From Amphibacillus marinus (lineage in GTDB: Bacteria > Bacillota > Bacilli > Bacillales > Amphibacillaceae), in NCBI RefSeq assembly GCF_900110345.1, contig NZ_FODJ01000003.1:124001-188000 (forward strand): DNA of 64,000 nucleotides. The letters are read 5' to 3'. The translations under genes were made by a program, and so were the position numbers. Position 1 is the first letter of the stretch, and every line of letters starts with the position of its first letter. Below, in pieces: positions 8,183 through 16,132 of this stretch. A model generated the notes under the pieces. The model saw nothing but the letters and a program-made list of their open reading frames with translations, was not told the DNA's origin and searched no databases.

Positions 8183-9293
8183 CGTCACTTTGCTCCTTTC
8201 GTTCACTTGGGGGTGGGTATGAAATATCATGAACCACAAAATCGGTCACGTTCAAACCAAGCTGCCTGCCTTTCACGTAATAGCTTGCTAACACCCAGGG
8301 CAACATGCACCAGGTTTTGAATGTGAACGCTTCTTTGAGCACATCATTCGCCTGTTTATATGACCTAATTGTTTGGCGCCAATTTCTTCGCGTTATAATC
8401 CTCCACCACCAGACCAACTTGATCCCATAGCTGTCGCTCCGGATGGCTTGTGGCTTTACTTCACCTAGTAAATGGGCAATGAGATTGTCACCATCTAGTA
8501 TCGCACCGACGGTTAAACGCGGGTTACATTCAATTGGATAAAAATCAGTACCGGTAAAGAAAAAATCAAAGCTATAGAAGCCATTTGCACCTAGATTTTC
8601 GGCTAAGCGTGTTATCAGCTGATCCAGTTGAGGATGCTGAAACGGGACATAGGTGATGCTGGCATAGCTTTCTATGCCTAAATTGGTATCATGGGCAATT
8701 ACTGACACGAGCTGGCTATCTTTAATCATTAGGCAGACACAAATTTGCTGACCGGCTAATTTTTCTTGGACAAGATAGGCCTTATTGGTCGGAGCCTTAC
8801 TAAATGCGTGTTCATCTAAGAAAACCGCTTGCCCAAACCGCGAGTATTCTGGTTTCACTAGGTTTTGAGTGAAGTCGACGTCTTGTCCGTAATATTTCTC
8901 TGTATGCGGGACAGCAATCCCTATTGATTCACACCAGTTGATAAAATAATATTTATTATGCAACGTTTCTAATAGGGGTAGCTCACCGATTAGAAAGGTA
9001 ATCCCAAGCTTGTGTAGCTCTGCTTGCAGTTGTGCATAATAAAGGGTTTCTTCATTTATTGGTAGCAATAAGTCAATCGCGTTAGCCTGTAAGTAGGCGA
9101 GGACTTGCTTGCTAAATAGAGTCCAGTTTTTGGCCGGTGAAGCGATCAGCTTAACCTCTTCAAAAAAAGAACTATAGGTGGCAAAAGTCGGACTAAAATG
9201 CTCGAGCATAAAAAGCTTATGGCCTTGTTCACTTAATTTCTTGGCAAAATATAAAGCTAATGGCGAGCGACCGCCAGTTAGTGCGATCCGCAT
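8169..9293 (-). CDS. ATP-grasp ligase
   Basis: 374 residues. The N-terminal Rossmann-like part (MRIALTGGRSPLALYFAKKL) precedes an ATP-grasp domain with LVKPEYSRFGQAV (ATP-binding lysine strand), LVQEKLAGQQICV, and the metal-ligand segment FYPIECNPRLTVGA. Such enzymes form an acyl phosphate with ATP and join it to an amine or thiol. It starts seven bases after the AMP ligase stop and overlaps the GNAT-like gene. In this operon it probably makes an amide bond. The substrate cannot be read from the sequence. Confidence 0.75.
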   Translation of the reverse strand: MRIALTGGRSPLALYFAKKLSEQGHKLFMLEHFSPTFATYSSFFEEVKLIASPAKNWTLFSKQVLAYLQANAIDLLLPINEETLYYAQLQAELHKLGITFLIGELPLLETLHNKYYFINWCESIGIAVPHTEKYYGQDVDFTQNLVKPEYSRFGQAVFLDEHAFSKAPTNKAYLVQEKLAGQQICVCLMIKDSQLVSVIAHDTNLGIESYASITYVPFQHPQLDQLITRLAENLGANGFYSFDFFFTGTDFYPIECNPRLTVGAILDGDNLIAHLLGEVKPQAIRSDSYGIKLVWWWRIITRRNWRQTIRSYKQANDVLKEAFTFKTWCMLPWVLASYYVKGRQLGLNVTDFVVHDISYPPPSERKEQSDDESS

Positions 9294-9299
9294 GGTTAG

Positions 9300-10640
9300 C
9301 TACCTACTTTCTTTAAAGGTGGAGCTCACACGACGTAGCTTCCGATCGTTCTGGTAATCAAGCTTGGTAAAAGTGATGGTGATCACCAAGTTATCGCGAC
9401 ACGCACTCGGAAAGAGCTGTTGTAACTGCTTAATAATGGTCTCCTCAATTGTTGCTTTCAGAGCTTTATCATCGATTTCCAATAATACTTCAATTTCATA
9501 TTCACTGTGCTGGATACATTGGAACTGACTAATCGCATCACTAGCGCGTGTAATCGCATAGCGAATAAAATCAGGGAATATTCGAACCAACCCTTGATCA
9601 GTGGTTACTTTAAAGCAATCATCCTCACGCCCTTCAATGCGCTCGAGGGCAATAAAGCTACTGCCACAAGGGCAAGGCGTCTCCTGTTCGACTAGAATAT
9701 CGGTATGACGATAACGAACAAGCGGTTGAGTGCTTCGATAAAGATCGGTGATAATCGGCACAAAGCGTCGTGACTTTTTGTCAATATATTCTTTTTCGAT
9801 ATAAACAATATCCTCATTTAAATGCATCATGCCTTCATGACAACTGATACCCAAAAAGCCCTCGGTTGCTTGATAGATTTCTTTTAATGGAACCTTCATT
9901 TTTGATTCAATATAGTCGCGATCAGTTTGCTCTAACACTTCGGCAACACTGAATATGTCCTTGAGCGGATAGGTTCGTTCATGTTGATCGTAGTAGCTGG
10001 CAATTTCTCTAAGCATTGATGGTTGAGCGACGATAACGTTGGGACGTAATTGCTCTAGCTGAGTCAGATTTTCCTGCACAGGTGTTAATAAGTCAAAAAA
10101 GTGCAACGTGATCCTCTTCTGATTAATACCGGTATAGAGATTGTTGCTGGCCCGCATAAAAAAGGCAATTACAATGGGTGTGTTTTTAAATTTTTTGCGA
10201 TTAATCGCTTTTTTCATCATCATTGCTGCCCATTGGACGACCTCTTGATCACTAACTAAGAAAACGCCCTGATTGCCGGTTGTTCCCGAGGAAAGACCGA
10301 CCGAAATATCGCCAAGCTTTGGTGAGAATTCTCGGCTTTCTTCAGCATGCAGAGCAATTGCTTTAGCTTCCTGTAAGCTCACACCGCGTGTATTTAATTG
10401 GTCAAATTCACGCATCATCACATTTTTATTCATAATTGGGAATGACGCATAGGTCGGCGCAACTGTGTCTTTAACTACACTGTGATAATAAGGCGAATGT
10501 TTAACGACTGTTTTCAGTTGCTTAGCTAATCTTCTTGCTTGTAACCTTCTAAACCGTTGAGGATACATGCGGTTAAGGAATGCTTGATAGCTGATGTCTA
10601 AATAAGTAGAAATAAAGGTTTTAGCCTTCTTGATTGACAA
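9300..10640 (-). CDS. PaaK/F390-synthetase-like adenylate-forming ligase
   Basis: 446 residues, starting at TTG 10640. That codon is supported by aaaggaggt seven bases upstream and by the lack of a better ATG. The AMP-binding P-loop is seen as GLSSGTTGNQGVF at about 115-127, followed by IYQATEGFLGISCHEG and DLYRSTQPLVRYRHTD, as in phenylacetate-CoA ligase and F390 synthetase relatives. A CPCGSS motif late in the protein is typical of that group. It should activate a carboxylic acid as an acyl-adenylate. It overlaps the MBL-fold gene by 20 bp. Confidence 0.75.
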   Translation of the reverse strand: MSIKKAKTFISTYLDISYQAFLNRMYPQRFRRLQARRLAKQLKTVVKHSPYYHSVVKDTVAPTYASFPIMNKNVMMREFDQLNTRGVSLQEAKAIALHAEESREFSPKLGDISVGLSSGTTGNQGVFLVSDQEVVQWAAMMMKKAINRKKFKNTPIVIAFFMRASNNLYTGINQKRITLHFFDLLTPVQENLTQLEQLRPNVIVAQPSMLREIASYYDQHERTYPLKDIFSVAEVLEQTDRDYIESKMKVPLKEIYQATEGFLGISCHEGMMHLNEDIVYIEKEYIDKKSRRFVPIITDLYRSTQPLVRYRHTDILVEQETPCPCGSSFIALERIEGREDDCFKVTTDQGLVRIFPDFIRYAITRASDAISQFQCIQHSEYEIEVLLEIDDKALKATIEETIIKQLQQLFPSACRDNLVITITFTKLDYQNDRKLRRVSSTFKESR

Positions 10641-11469
10641 TTCGGTGACCTCCTTTTACCTGATCCCATTCCATTAATTGTGCAAGTGAATGTGGGCAAT
10701 GACTCAGTAAAATTGGAATATTCTGATGCTGCTGGTGCCAGCGACTGAGCTGATTAATATTTGCCATCATGCCCTGATAATTATGGACAATTAGTCGAGT
10801 AACCGGATGGGGCATGCGTTGCTGCTGAATGGTCTCAATATGCCAGGCAACGTCAACGCCAAACACTACTGGCCCTTTACTGGTTTGAAGATAAAAAATG
10901 TGCTGACCGATTGCGTGACCAGCCATCGGAATGGCGATGATGCTCTGATCACCCAGCAAATCATAGCCAAGTTGATTATCAAAGCCATATGCGGCCATTG
11001 ACAAGCTGTTGGCATCTTCAAAATATGAATGAGGCGCGATAGAAGGAAGTAGTTCTTTAAAAAATCCTTTGCGTAGCTGCGCTAGTCGTGATTGCTGCAT
11101 AAGTTGTTCTACATCATGTGAATACTTTAGCTGCTGATATTTGACCTCACTTAGCCCACCTAAATGGTCTGGATGGAAATGAGATAGAAAAACGTGATCA
11201 AAAGTTGCCTGGTAGATCGACGATTGAGCTAATTGACCATGTTCCTTATCCATAATTAAGTGCTGATAAATATAGCGTGGAAACCGAGCTAATCGCTGTA
11301 GAAACTGCTGTCCATAGCCTACGTCGATTAAAAGCTGACCGAACTCAGTGTGCTGGAGCGCTAGACAATAGATCGGATATTTTTGTCTTCGCCATGATCC
11401 ACCTGACATCGTAAAGAACGGTCGCTGCCGAGCATGGGCAACCTTAACCACATTAATGGTGGTAATCAT
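10621..11469 (-). CDS. metallo-beta-lactamase-fold hydrolase
   Basis: 282 residues from the ATG at 11469, which overlaps the TGA of the KAS III gene as ATGA; the frame extends further up but only inside that gene. The zinc motif is HFHPDH at 97-102. Further metal ligands are likely in IPMAGHAIGQHIF and FGVDVAW, and a late LLSHCPHS. AHL lactonase- or glyoxalase II-like chemistry (hydrolysis of an ester, lactone or thioester) is the normal activity. In this operon it may release or edit an acyl thioester. Confidence 0.75.
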   Translation of the reverse strand: MITTINVVKVAHARQRPFFTMSGGSWRRQKYPIYCLALQHTEFGQLLIDVGYGQQFLQRLARFPRYIYQHLIMDKEHGQLAQSSIYQATFDHVFLSHFHPDHLGGLSEVKYQQLKYSHDVEQLMQQSRLAQLRKGFFKELLPSIAPHSYFEDANSLSMAAYGFDNQLGYDLLGDQSIIAIPMAGHAIGQHIFYLQTSKGPVVFGVDVAWHIETIQQQRMPHPVTRLIVHNYQGMMANINQLSRWHQQHQNIPILLSHCPHSLAQLMEWDQVKGGHRIVNQEG

Positions 11470-12458
11470 CGTTTTCTGACCCTCAGAATTTGCCCACCAA
11501 TGGATAGTCCCGCCCCCGTACCCAAGAGCATGACAATTTTCTGGTCCCAATTCTTCTCACGCTTTAATAAGTAGTCAAGCGTATAGGGAATCGAAGCTGC
11601 AATCGTGTTGCCTGTCTCACTGAGAATATTGACAACCTGCTCTGCTTTAAATTGCGCCAACCGACTTGCCAGCATGAGACCAGCGCCACTTGCTTGGTGC
11701 GGGACGACAAAATCAATATCGGTCACAGCGACATTGCCTAAGGCATATAGGTCTGCTAAAAAGGCAGGGAGCTTGTGTTTAACCGATTTTAACAGGTTGA
11801 AACCATTCATATGAAAATAGCGATCACTTGCTTGTTCAGGGTGATATAAACCATTACCGCCCGCTTTTATTTCGGCGTCATGCGCGTATTCGGGATAGGT
11901 AATGAATTTTGAACTTAGTATATCTAAATCAAATTTGGCAGTTGTTTCTTGTTCGGTTGAGAAGATAAAGGCCGCACTAGCATTGCCAATAAGTGCATAG
12001 CTTTCGAATGCCTCAGGATTAAGGGCATCATCACCGGCTTCAGCGGAAACAACTAGTATCTTTTTATATTTGTGCGTTGCTAAAAAAGCCTGGGCAATGT
12101 CACAAGCGGTAAGAAAGCTTAAACAGGTGGCATTGACATCAAAGCACGGAATTGGATGATTCTCAGTCAAAAATTTCTCCGCAATCAAACTGGCGGTACA
12201 GGGAATCGGCTGCTCAAATGTTCCAGAGGCACAAATGAGGGCATCAATGTCCTGATAAGTTAAATCTGCATCAGCTAGCGCCTGTAAAATCGCTTGTTTG
12301 GCTAATCTTGACGTACCTTGATCAAAGAAATGACGTTTATGTACCCCTGTTCGTTTCTCCGTTTCTCCGTGGTCAAAGCCAAATTTTTCATCAAGTTCAT
12401 GTGAATAAACAATGCGTTCAGGTAAATAACGTCCTGATCCGATAAGTGTTAGTTTCAT
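11466..12458 (-). CDS. 3-oxoacyl-ACP synthase III-like (KAS III/FabH family) condensing enzyme
   Basis: 330 residues. The active site triad is visible: Cys112 in DVNATCLSFLTA, His254 in VVPHQASGAG and Asn284 in TGNTIAASIP. Length and motif order match FabH and its OleA-type relatives. It should do a decarboxylative or head-to-head Claisen condensation of acyl thioesters. The normal FabH neighbours (fabD, acpP, plsX) are absent, so I take it as a specialised enzyme of the six-gene operon and not the housekeeping FabH. It lies 14 bp after the epimerase gene. Confidence 0.85.
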   Translation of the reverse strand: MKLTLIGSGRYLPERIVYSHELDEKFGFDHGETEKRTGVHKRHFFDQGTSRLAKQAILQALADADLTYQDIDALICASGTFEQPIPCTASLIAEKFLTENHPIPCFDVNATCLSFLTACDIAQAFLATHKYKKILVVSAEAGDDALNPEAFESYALIGNASAAFIFSTEQETTAKFDLDILSSKFITYPEYAHDAEIKAGGNGLYHPEQASDRYFHMNGFNLLKSVKHKLPAFLADLYALGNVAVTDIDFVVPHQASGAGLMLASRLAQFKAEQVVNILSETGNTIAASIPYTLDYLLKREKNWDQKIVMLLGTGAGLSIGGQILRVRKR

Positions 12459-12472
12459 AGTTTTTCTCCACT

Positions 12473-13480
12473 CTAATTCTTTTTAATCGTATCAATATAG
12501 TGTTTAAGCCCTTGATCAACAGTCATAATCGGTGCATACCCCAGCTTTTCCTTAGCCAACGTAATATCTAATGTTTGACTATATGCTAGAGTGTTGACGG
12601 TATACTTGGTTAACAGGGGCTCTTGCTTTAGGCGGAGCAAGTAGTGCACCGCTTCTAAACAGTTAGCAAGTTGATAGATTACCGTTTCGTTTAGTTGTTT
12701 AAACTTTACCTCTTCACCTAACAATGAAAAAATCCGCTCAATGACGACTTTGAATGCAATTGGCTCATCATTAGTTATATTAAACGTATGTTGATCAATG
12801 TCTGCCGCTTCAAGTGATAACCGCAGTGCATGAGCGACATTCTCAACACAGGTAATATCAATGACATTGCCAGCTCCTTTACGAAACAAGGGCACACCAA
12901 TCTTTTGATTGACTTCCATCAAGCGCGGGAACAGACTGGTATCACCAACACCAAATAATCCTCGTGGGCGGATTACCACCACTTCAATTTGATTCTGATA
13001 CTGCTTCAACAAGTGCTCAGCTGCACTTTTCGATTTAATATAATGATTTAAATACGTGTTATGCTCTGAATAATCCTCACTATCGGTTTCTTTAATATTA
13101 AACTGATCCTGACGTTTGGCATAAATGCTCGGTGTGGAAACAAAAACAAACCGTTTTACACCATTAGCAATTGACGCTTCGATCGCGTATTTTGTTGCTA
13201 ACACATTGGCTTCGTAAAAAGCCTGATAACGGCCATAAACAGTTGATAACCCTGCACAGTGCAGACAGCTATCCGCATCCTTTGGCCATAATTGGTGCAT
13301 ATCAGTCTTGTTAGTCAATTCTAATGCCAGTGTCTCCACGCTATGTGTGTTCTTCAAATGCGTAAGCTGTGCTTCATTTCTGCCAATTGCGATGACGTCA
13401 TAGTTGTTGTGAATCAGCTCTTTGATAACGTACTCACCAAGGAAGCCTGTAGCTCCCGTAACAATTACTTTGCCTTTCAT
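12473..13480 (-). CDS. NAD(P)-dependent epimerase/3beta-HSD-like reductase
   Basis: 335 residues from the ATG at 13480, chosen because the Rossmann motif VTGATGFLGEYV then sits at residues 5-16 and agaggt lies upstream. The active site is seen as YLNHYIKSKSAAE (Y-x3-K) with upstream VSTPSIY, and VIRPRGLFG follows. The extended SDR group includes sugar epimerases and 3beta-HSD/OleD-like ketone reductases. Paired with a KAS III, the latter fits better: it may reduce the beta-keto condensation product. First gene of the operon. Confidence 0.75.
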   Translation of the reverse strand: MKGKVIVTGATGFLGEYVIKELIHNNYDVIAIGRNEAQLTHLKNTHSVETLALELTNKTDMHQLWPKDADSCLHCAGLSTVYGRYQAFYEANVLATKYAIEASIANGVKRFVFVSTPSIYAKRQDQFNIKETDSEDYSEHNTYLNHYIKSKSAAEHLLKQYQNQIEVVVIRPRGLFGVGDTSLFPRLMEVNQKIGVPLFRKGAGNVIDITCVENVAHALRLSLEAADIDQHTFNITNDEPIAFKVVIERIFSLLGEEVKFKQLNETVIYQLANCLEAVHYLLRLKQEPLLTKYTVNTLAYSQTLDITLAKEKLGYAPIMTVDQGLKHYIDTIKKN

Positions 13481-13840
13481 TGTAAATATTACCTCTTCTC
13501 CATAATGCAAAGATGGCTGCATAATTTGCAAATAATTTAAAGAATCTCTTTCTCGTACTCTAGAAAATTTTAAAAAAGGTGTTCTATGGATGACAAAATA
13601 CTGTTATCACGGTTATTGCATTCTAATTGCTAAGCGGCCATTACACCTTTGTTCTATTCGCGCGTTGAATTGTCAATTAAACAAGCTAATGTCATAATCT
13701 TTCGTCTTTTTTCGACATATTTCTATAATAGCATAATTAGCAAATGGATACGCTAGTGAACGTTGCAGCGAATTAACTAAAAAAAGATACCATTACAGCT
13801 AGTGTGATGGCTCCTATGTCGTTTAGAATAGGTAATATTT

Positions 13841-13980
13841 TTAATGGGGAAAAATACGCTCAGCAACTGTAGCATGATTAAATTCTTGCCCTATAACATC
13901 GAGAGGTACTTGCTTGGTTATTAAAGAGACTAGGAGAATAGCTAGATGTTGTGTATCGGATAATAACAAGATCCTTGTTA
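13841..13980 (-). pseudogene. remnant resembling a LacI-family C terminus
   Basis: On the minus strand, one frame gives DLVIIRYTTSSYSPSLFNNQ, and after a frame change the sequence continues as DVIGQEFNHATVAERIFPH to a stop at 13841-13843. The pattern (D-hydrophobic-VIG/IR-Y, then SP-LTTI-Q, then D-x-IGQE) resembles the last part of the LacI/GalR sugar-binding domain. No HTH part is seen upstream, so only a scrap remains. It may mark a regulator lost from the neighbouring sugar locus. Confidence 0.35.
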
Positions 13981-14167
13981 AATTTATTTTTTGATTAATA
14001 GGGAGTTACATTTGTCAATCTTAAAGAATTAATTAAGAAATTGTTAATAATTTGAATGTAAATATAAACCGATTAGGTTAACGTCTTTATAACATTTAAC
14101 AAGTCATGTCTACAACAATAACGAATAAAGCCAAATGGTGTTTTAGCAGAAATCGTTCTAAACTAAT

Positions 14168-14181
14168 TGTAGGCGGTTACA
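14168..14181 (+). promoter_or_regulatory. cre-like catabolite repression site
   Basis: TGTAGGCGGTTACA matches the CcpA consensus TGWAANCGNTNWCA at all but the fifth base. It lies just ahead of the ribosome site of the EIIA gene, so CcpA bound there could block transcription of the mannoside PTS operon. Confidence 0.6.
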
Positions 14182-14200
14182 AACAAAAAGGAGGTACACG

Positions 14201-14647
14201 ATGATTTTAGAGAAAACAGTTTTTTTGGGGGAAACGCTTCATTCAAAGGACGAAATCTTTAGCTTTATTGCTAAGCAAGCATATAAATTGGAGATCGTTC
14301 ACGATGAGCAAGTGGCAGTCAGTGATTTGAAAAAAAGAGAGGCTGAAGTGTCAACAGGGTTACAGGATGGTTTTGCTATTCCACATTGTAGAACCGAAAA
14401 TGTTAAGAAAACAGCTATCCTCTTTATTCGATTAGATAACGAGATAAAATGGGAAACCTTTGATGGGAAGGATGTTAAAAACGTTTTCTGTATCCTTGTG
14501 CCAGCAGGTAGTGAGAATAACAATGCTATTCACCTCCAATTAATCTCTAAAATAGCAGTTAATTTATTAGAGGATGAATTCAAACAAAAGATTGCAACTG
14601 CAAAAAGTACAAAAGAAATTGTTGAATTGATAAATTTTGAGGACTAG
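14201..14647 (+). CDS. PTS fructose-family EIIA component
   Basis: 148 residues, with aaaaaggaggtacacg before the ATG. The phosphorylation site is His62 in DGFAIPHCRTENV, the standard PTS EIIA type-2 signature. It accepts phosphate from HPr and passes it to EIIB encoded 15 bp downstream. In E. coli MngA the three domains are one polypeptide; here they are three genes. First gene of a four- or five-gene operon with a GH38 alpha-mannosidase, so a mannoside such as mannosylglycerate is the likely substrate. Confidence 0.9.
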   Translation: MILEKTVFLGETLHSKDEIFSFIAKQAYKLEIVHDEQVAVSDLKKREAEVSTGLQDGFAIPHCRTENVKKTAILFIRLDNEIKWETFDGKDVKNVFCILVPAGSENNNAIHLQLISKIAVNLLEDEFKQKIATAKSTKEIVELINFED

Positions 14648-14662
14648 GAAGGGGTTAGTTAA

Positions 14663-14980
14663 ATGAATATTGTCGGTATCGCAGCATGCCCAGCAGGGTT
14701 AGCACATACGCCAATGGCAGCATCAGCATTAACAAAGGCAGGTAAAAAACTCGGGTACAACATTAAGATTGAACAGCAGGGTGTTATGGGGCAAGTGGAT
14801 AAGATTACAGCTGAAGAGGCGACAGCGGCTGATTTAGTAATTATTGCCTCTGATCAAAAGCTTGAAGGCATGGATCGCTTCGAAGGGAAAAAAGTTTACC
14901 GAGTTAATATTAACACGTGTATTTCTTCACCGGAAAAAACGATTGAAAAGTTAGTATCTGTTGCACAAGGAGGAAACTAG
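14663..14980 (+). CDS. PTS fructose-family EIIB component
   Basis: 105 residues. The phosphocysteine is Cys9 in IAACPAGLAHTPMAA, the hallmark of fructose-family EIIB domains. Residues 35-47 (IEQQGVMGQVDKI) and the end NTCISSPEKTIEKL also fit. It relays phosphate from EIIA to the sugar during transport through EIIC. The next gene follows directly, with its ribosome site (aaggagg) overlapping the end of this one. Confidence 0.9.
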   Translation: MNIVGIAACPAGLAHTPMAASALTKAGKKLGYNIKIEQQGVMGQVDKITAEEATAADLVIIASDQKLEGMDRFEGKKVYRVNINTCISSPEKTIEKLVSVAQGGN

Positions 14981-14981
14981 A

Positions 14982-16079
14982 ATGAAGAAAATATTGAGTA
15001 CAGCAAGAGGGCACTTAATGACTGGTATTTCCTGGTCAATTCCGATGATTATTGGGGCAGGGATGTTGGTTGGTATTCCATCAATCATTGGTCTAATGTT
15101 TGGAGTAACCAGTTGGGGCGAGTTTGCGGGGACAGGTACGATTTGGCAATTTCTTGAGTTAATTCGAAATGTAGGCTGGGCAGGTATTGGTCTTTTTAAT
15201 GTGGTGCTAGCTGGATTTATTGCTTATTCAATTGCTGATAAGCCTGCAATCGGTGCCGGTTTCATTGCTGGTTACTTTGCCAACCAACGTGGGACAGGCT
15301 TTTTAGGTGCAGTTGTTTTGGCCTTTGTAGCTGGTTATGCAGCGAAGTATTTAATTAAAAAGATGAATTTTAACAATCAGTATTTACAGCAAATTAAAGG
15401 TGTCGTGTTTATCCCGCTCTTAACAGTGACTGCAGTTGGGATTGTGGCGGCGATTGTCGACACACCACTCGTTAATTTGAACTTAGGTCTTGTTAATTGG
15501 ATTAGAATGATGTCAGAATCAGGCACAAATAGCTTATTGCTAGCTGTTATTATTGGCGCTATGATTGCAGCTGACTTAGGTGGTCCGATTAATAAAGCTG
15601 CTTTTACCGCAGTGACAGCGCTAATTGCTGAGGGGATCTTTACACCAGCTGTCTTTATGCGGGTTGCGATTTGTGCGATTCCATTAGGCTATGCGTTAGC
15701 AGTTTTTATAAAGAAAGACAAGTTTTCAAATGATCTTCAAGGTCAAGGAATTGGTGCATTCGTTATGTCACTGGTCGGAATTACTGAGGGGGCAATTCCG
15801 TTTGTGTTAGCGAATCCACTTAAGTTGACGATTATTAATATTATCGGTGGTTCGGTTGGTGCTGGTTTGGCTGCTTTGTTAGGCGCGGCAACGGAGATTC
15901 CGATGTTCGGTGGCGTATACGGCTTTCTTGCTGTCACGCAAAATAGCTGGGCCTATCTTGTTGGCGTGCTAGCTGGAGCATTAATCGTCTGTGCTGGAGC
16001 CTTAGCTTTTGGCGATTTTAATGTTAAGAAACTAGATGAATCTGCTGATGCCGACGAAATAGTATTTGAAGAATTGTAA
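14982..16079 (+). CDS. PTS fructose-family EIIC permease
   Basis: 365 residues from the ATG at 14982, chosen because aaggaggaaactag precedes it; an upstream extension would run into the EIIB gene. It has about nine or ten membrane segments, beginning LMTGISWSIPMIIGAGMLVG. Family motifs include GFIAGYFANQRGTGFLG and the substrate-loop region GITEGAIPFVLANPLKL. It forms the sugar channel of the PTS. The sequence type fits the fructose/mannosylglycerate branch. Confidence 0.9.
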   Translation: MKKILSTARGHLMTGISWSIPMIIGAGMLVGIPSIIGLMFGVTSWGEFAGTGTIWQFLELIRNVGWAGIGLFNVVLAGFIAYSIADKPAIGAGFIAGYFANQRGTGFLGAVVLAFVAGYAAKYLIKKMNFNNQYLQQIKGVVFIPLLTVTAVGIVAAIVDTPLVNLNLGLVNWIRMMSESGTNSLLLAVIIGAMIAADLGGPINKAAFTAVTALIAEGIFTPAVFMRVAICAIPLGYALAVFIKKDKFSNDLQGQGIGAFVMSLVGITEGAIPFVLANPLKLTIINIIGGSVGAGLAALLGAATEIPMFGGVYGFLAVTQNSWAYLVGVLAGALIVCAGALAFGDFNVKKLDESADADEIVFEEL

Positions 16080-16088
16080 GCAGATATG

Positions 16089-16114
16089 GGTTACTGGGAA
16101 CCAGTAACCTCATT
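16089..16114 (+). terminator. hairpin between EIIC and GH38 (attenuation or processing)
   Basis: A 9-bp perfect stem ggttactgg/ccagtaacc with a three-base loop (16089-16109) is followed by tcatttt. It may lower expression of the downstream hydrolase or protect the PTS mRNA end. The same stem sequence occurs in the rhaT-like terminator at 37251-37277. Confidence 0.55.
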
Positions 16115-16132
16115 TTGCGGAAAGGACAAGTT

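Larger units (their letters stand above)
13541..14200. other. long divergent intergenic region (biosynthetic operon / mannoside PTS)
   Basis: About 660 bp without an intact gene. It must hold the leftward promoter of the six-gene operon and the rightward promoter of the PTS operon, including a cre-like site at 14168. It also contains a frameshifted remnant resembling a LacI-family C terminus (13841-13980, minus). A motif taaaccgattag at 14065-14076 resembles the LacI-type operators found elsewhere in the window, with two differences. Confidence 0.45.

Noticed and set aside
11466-12458. KAS III gene as housekeeping fabH
   Set aside because: It is embedded in the six-gene operon without fabD, acpP or plsX; a specialised condensing enzyme fits better.
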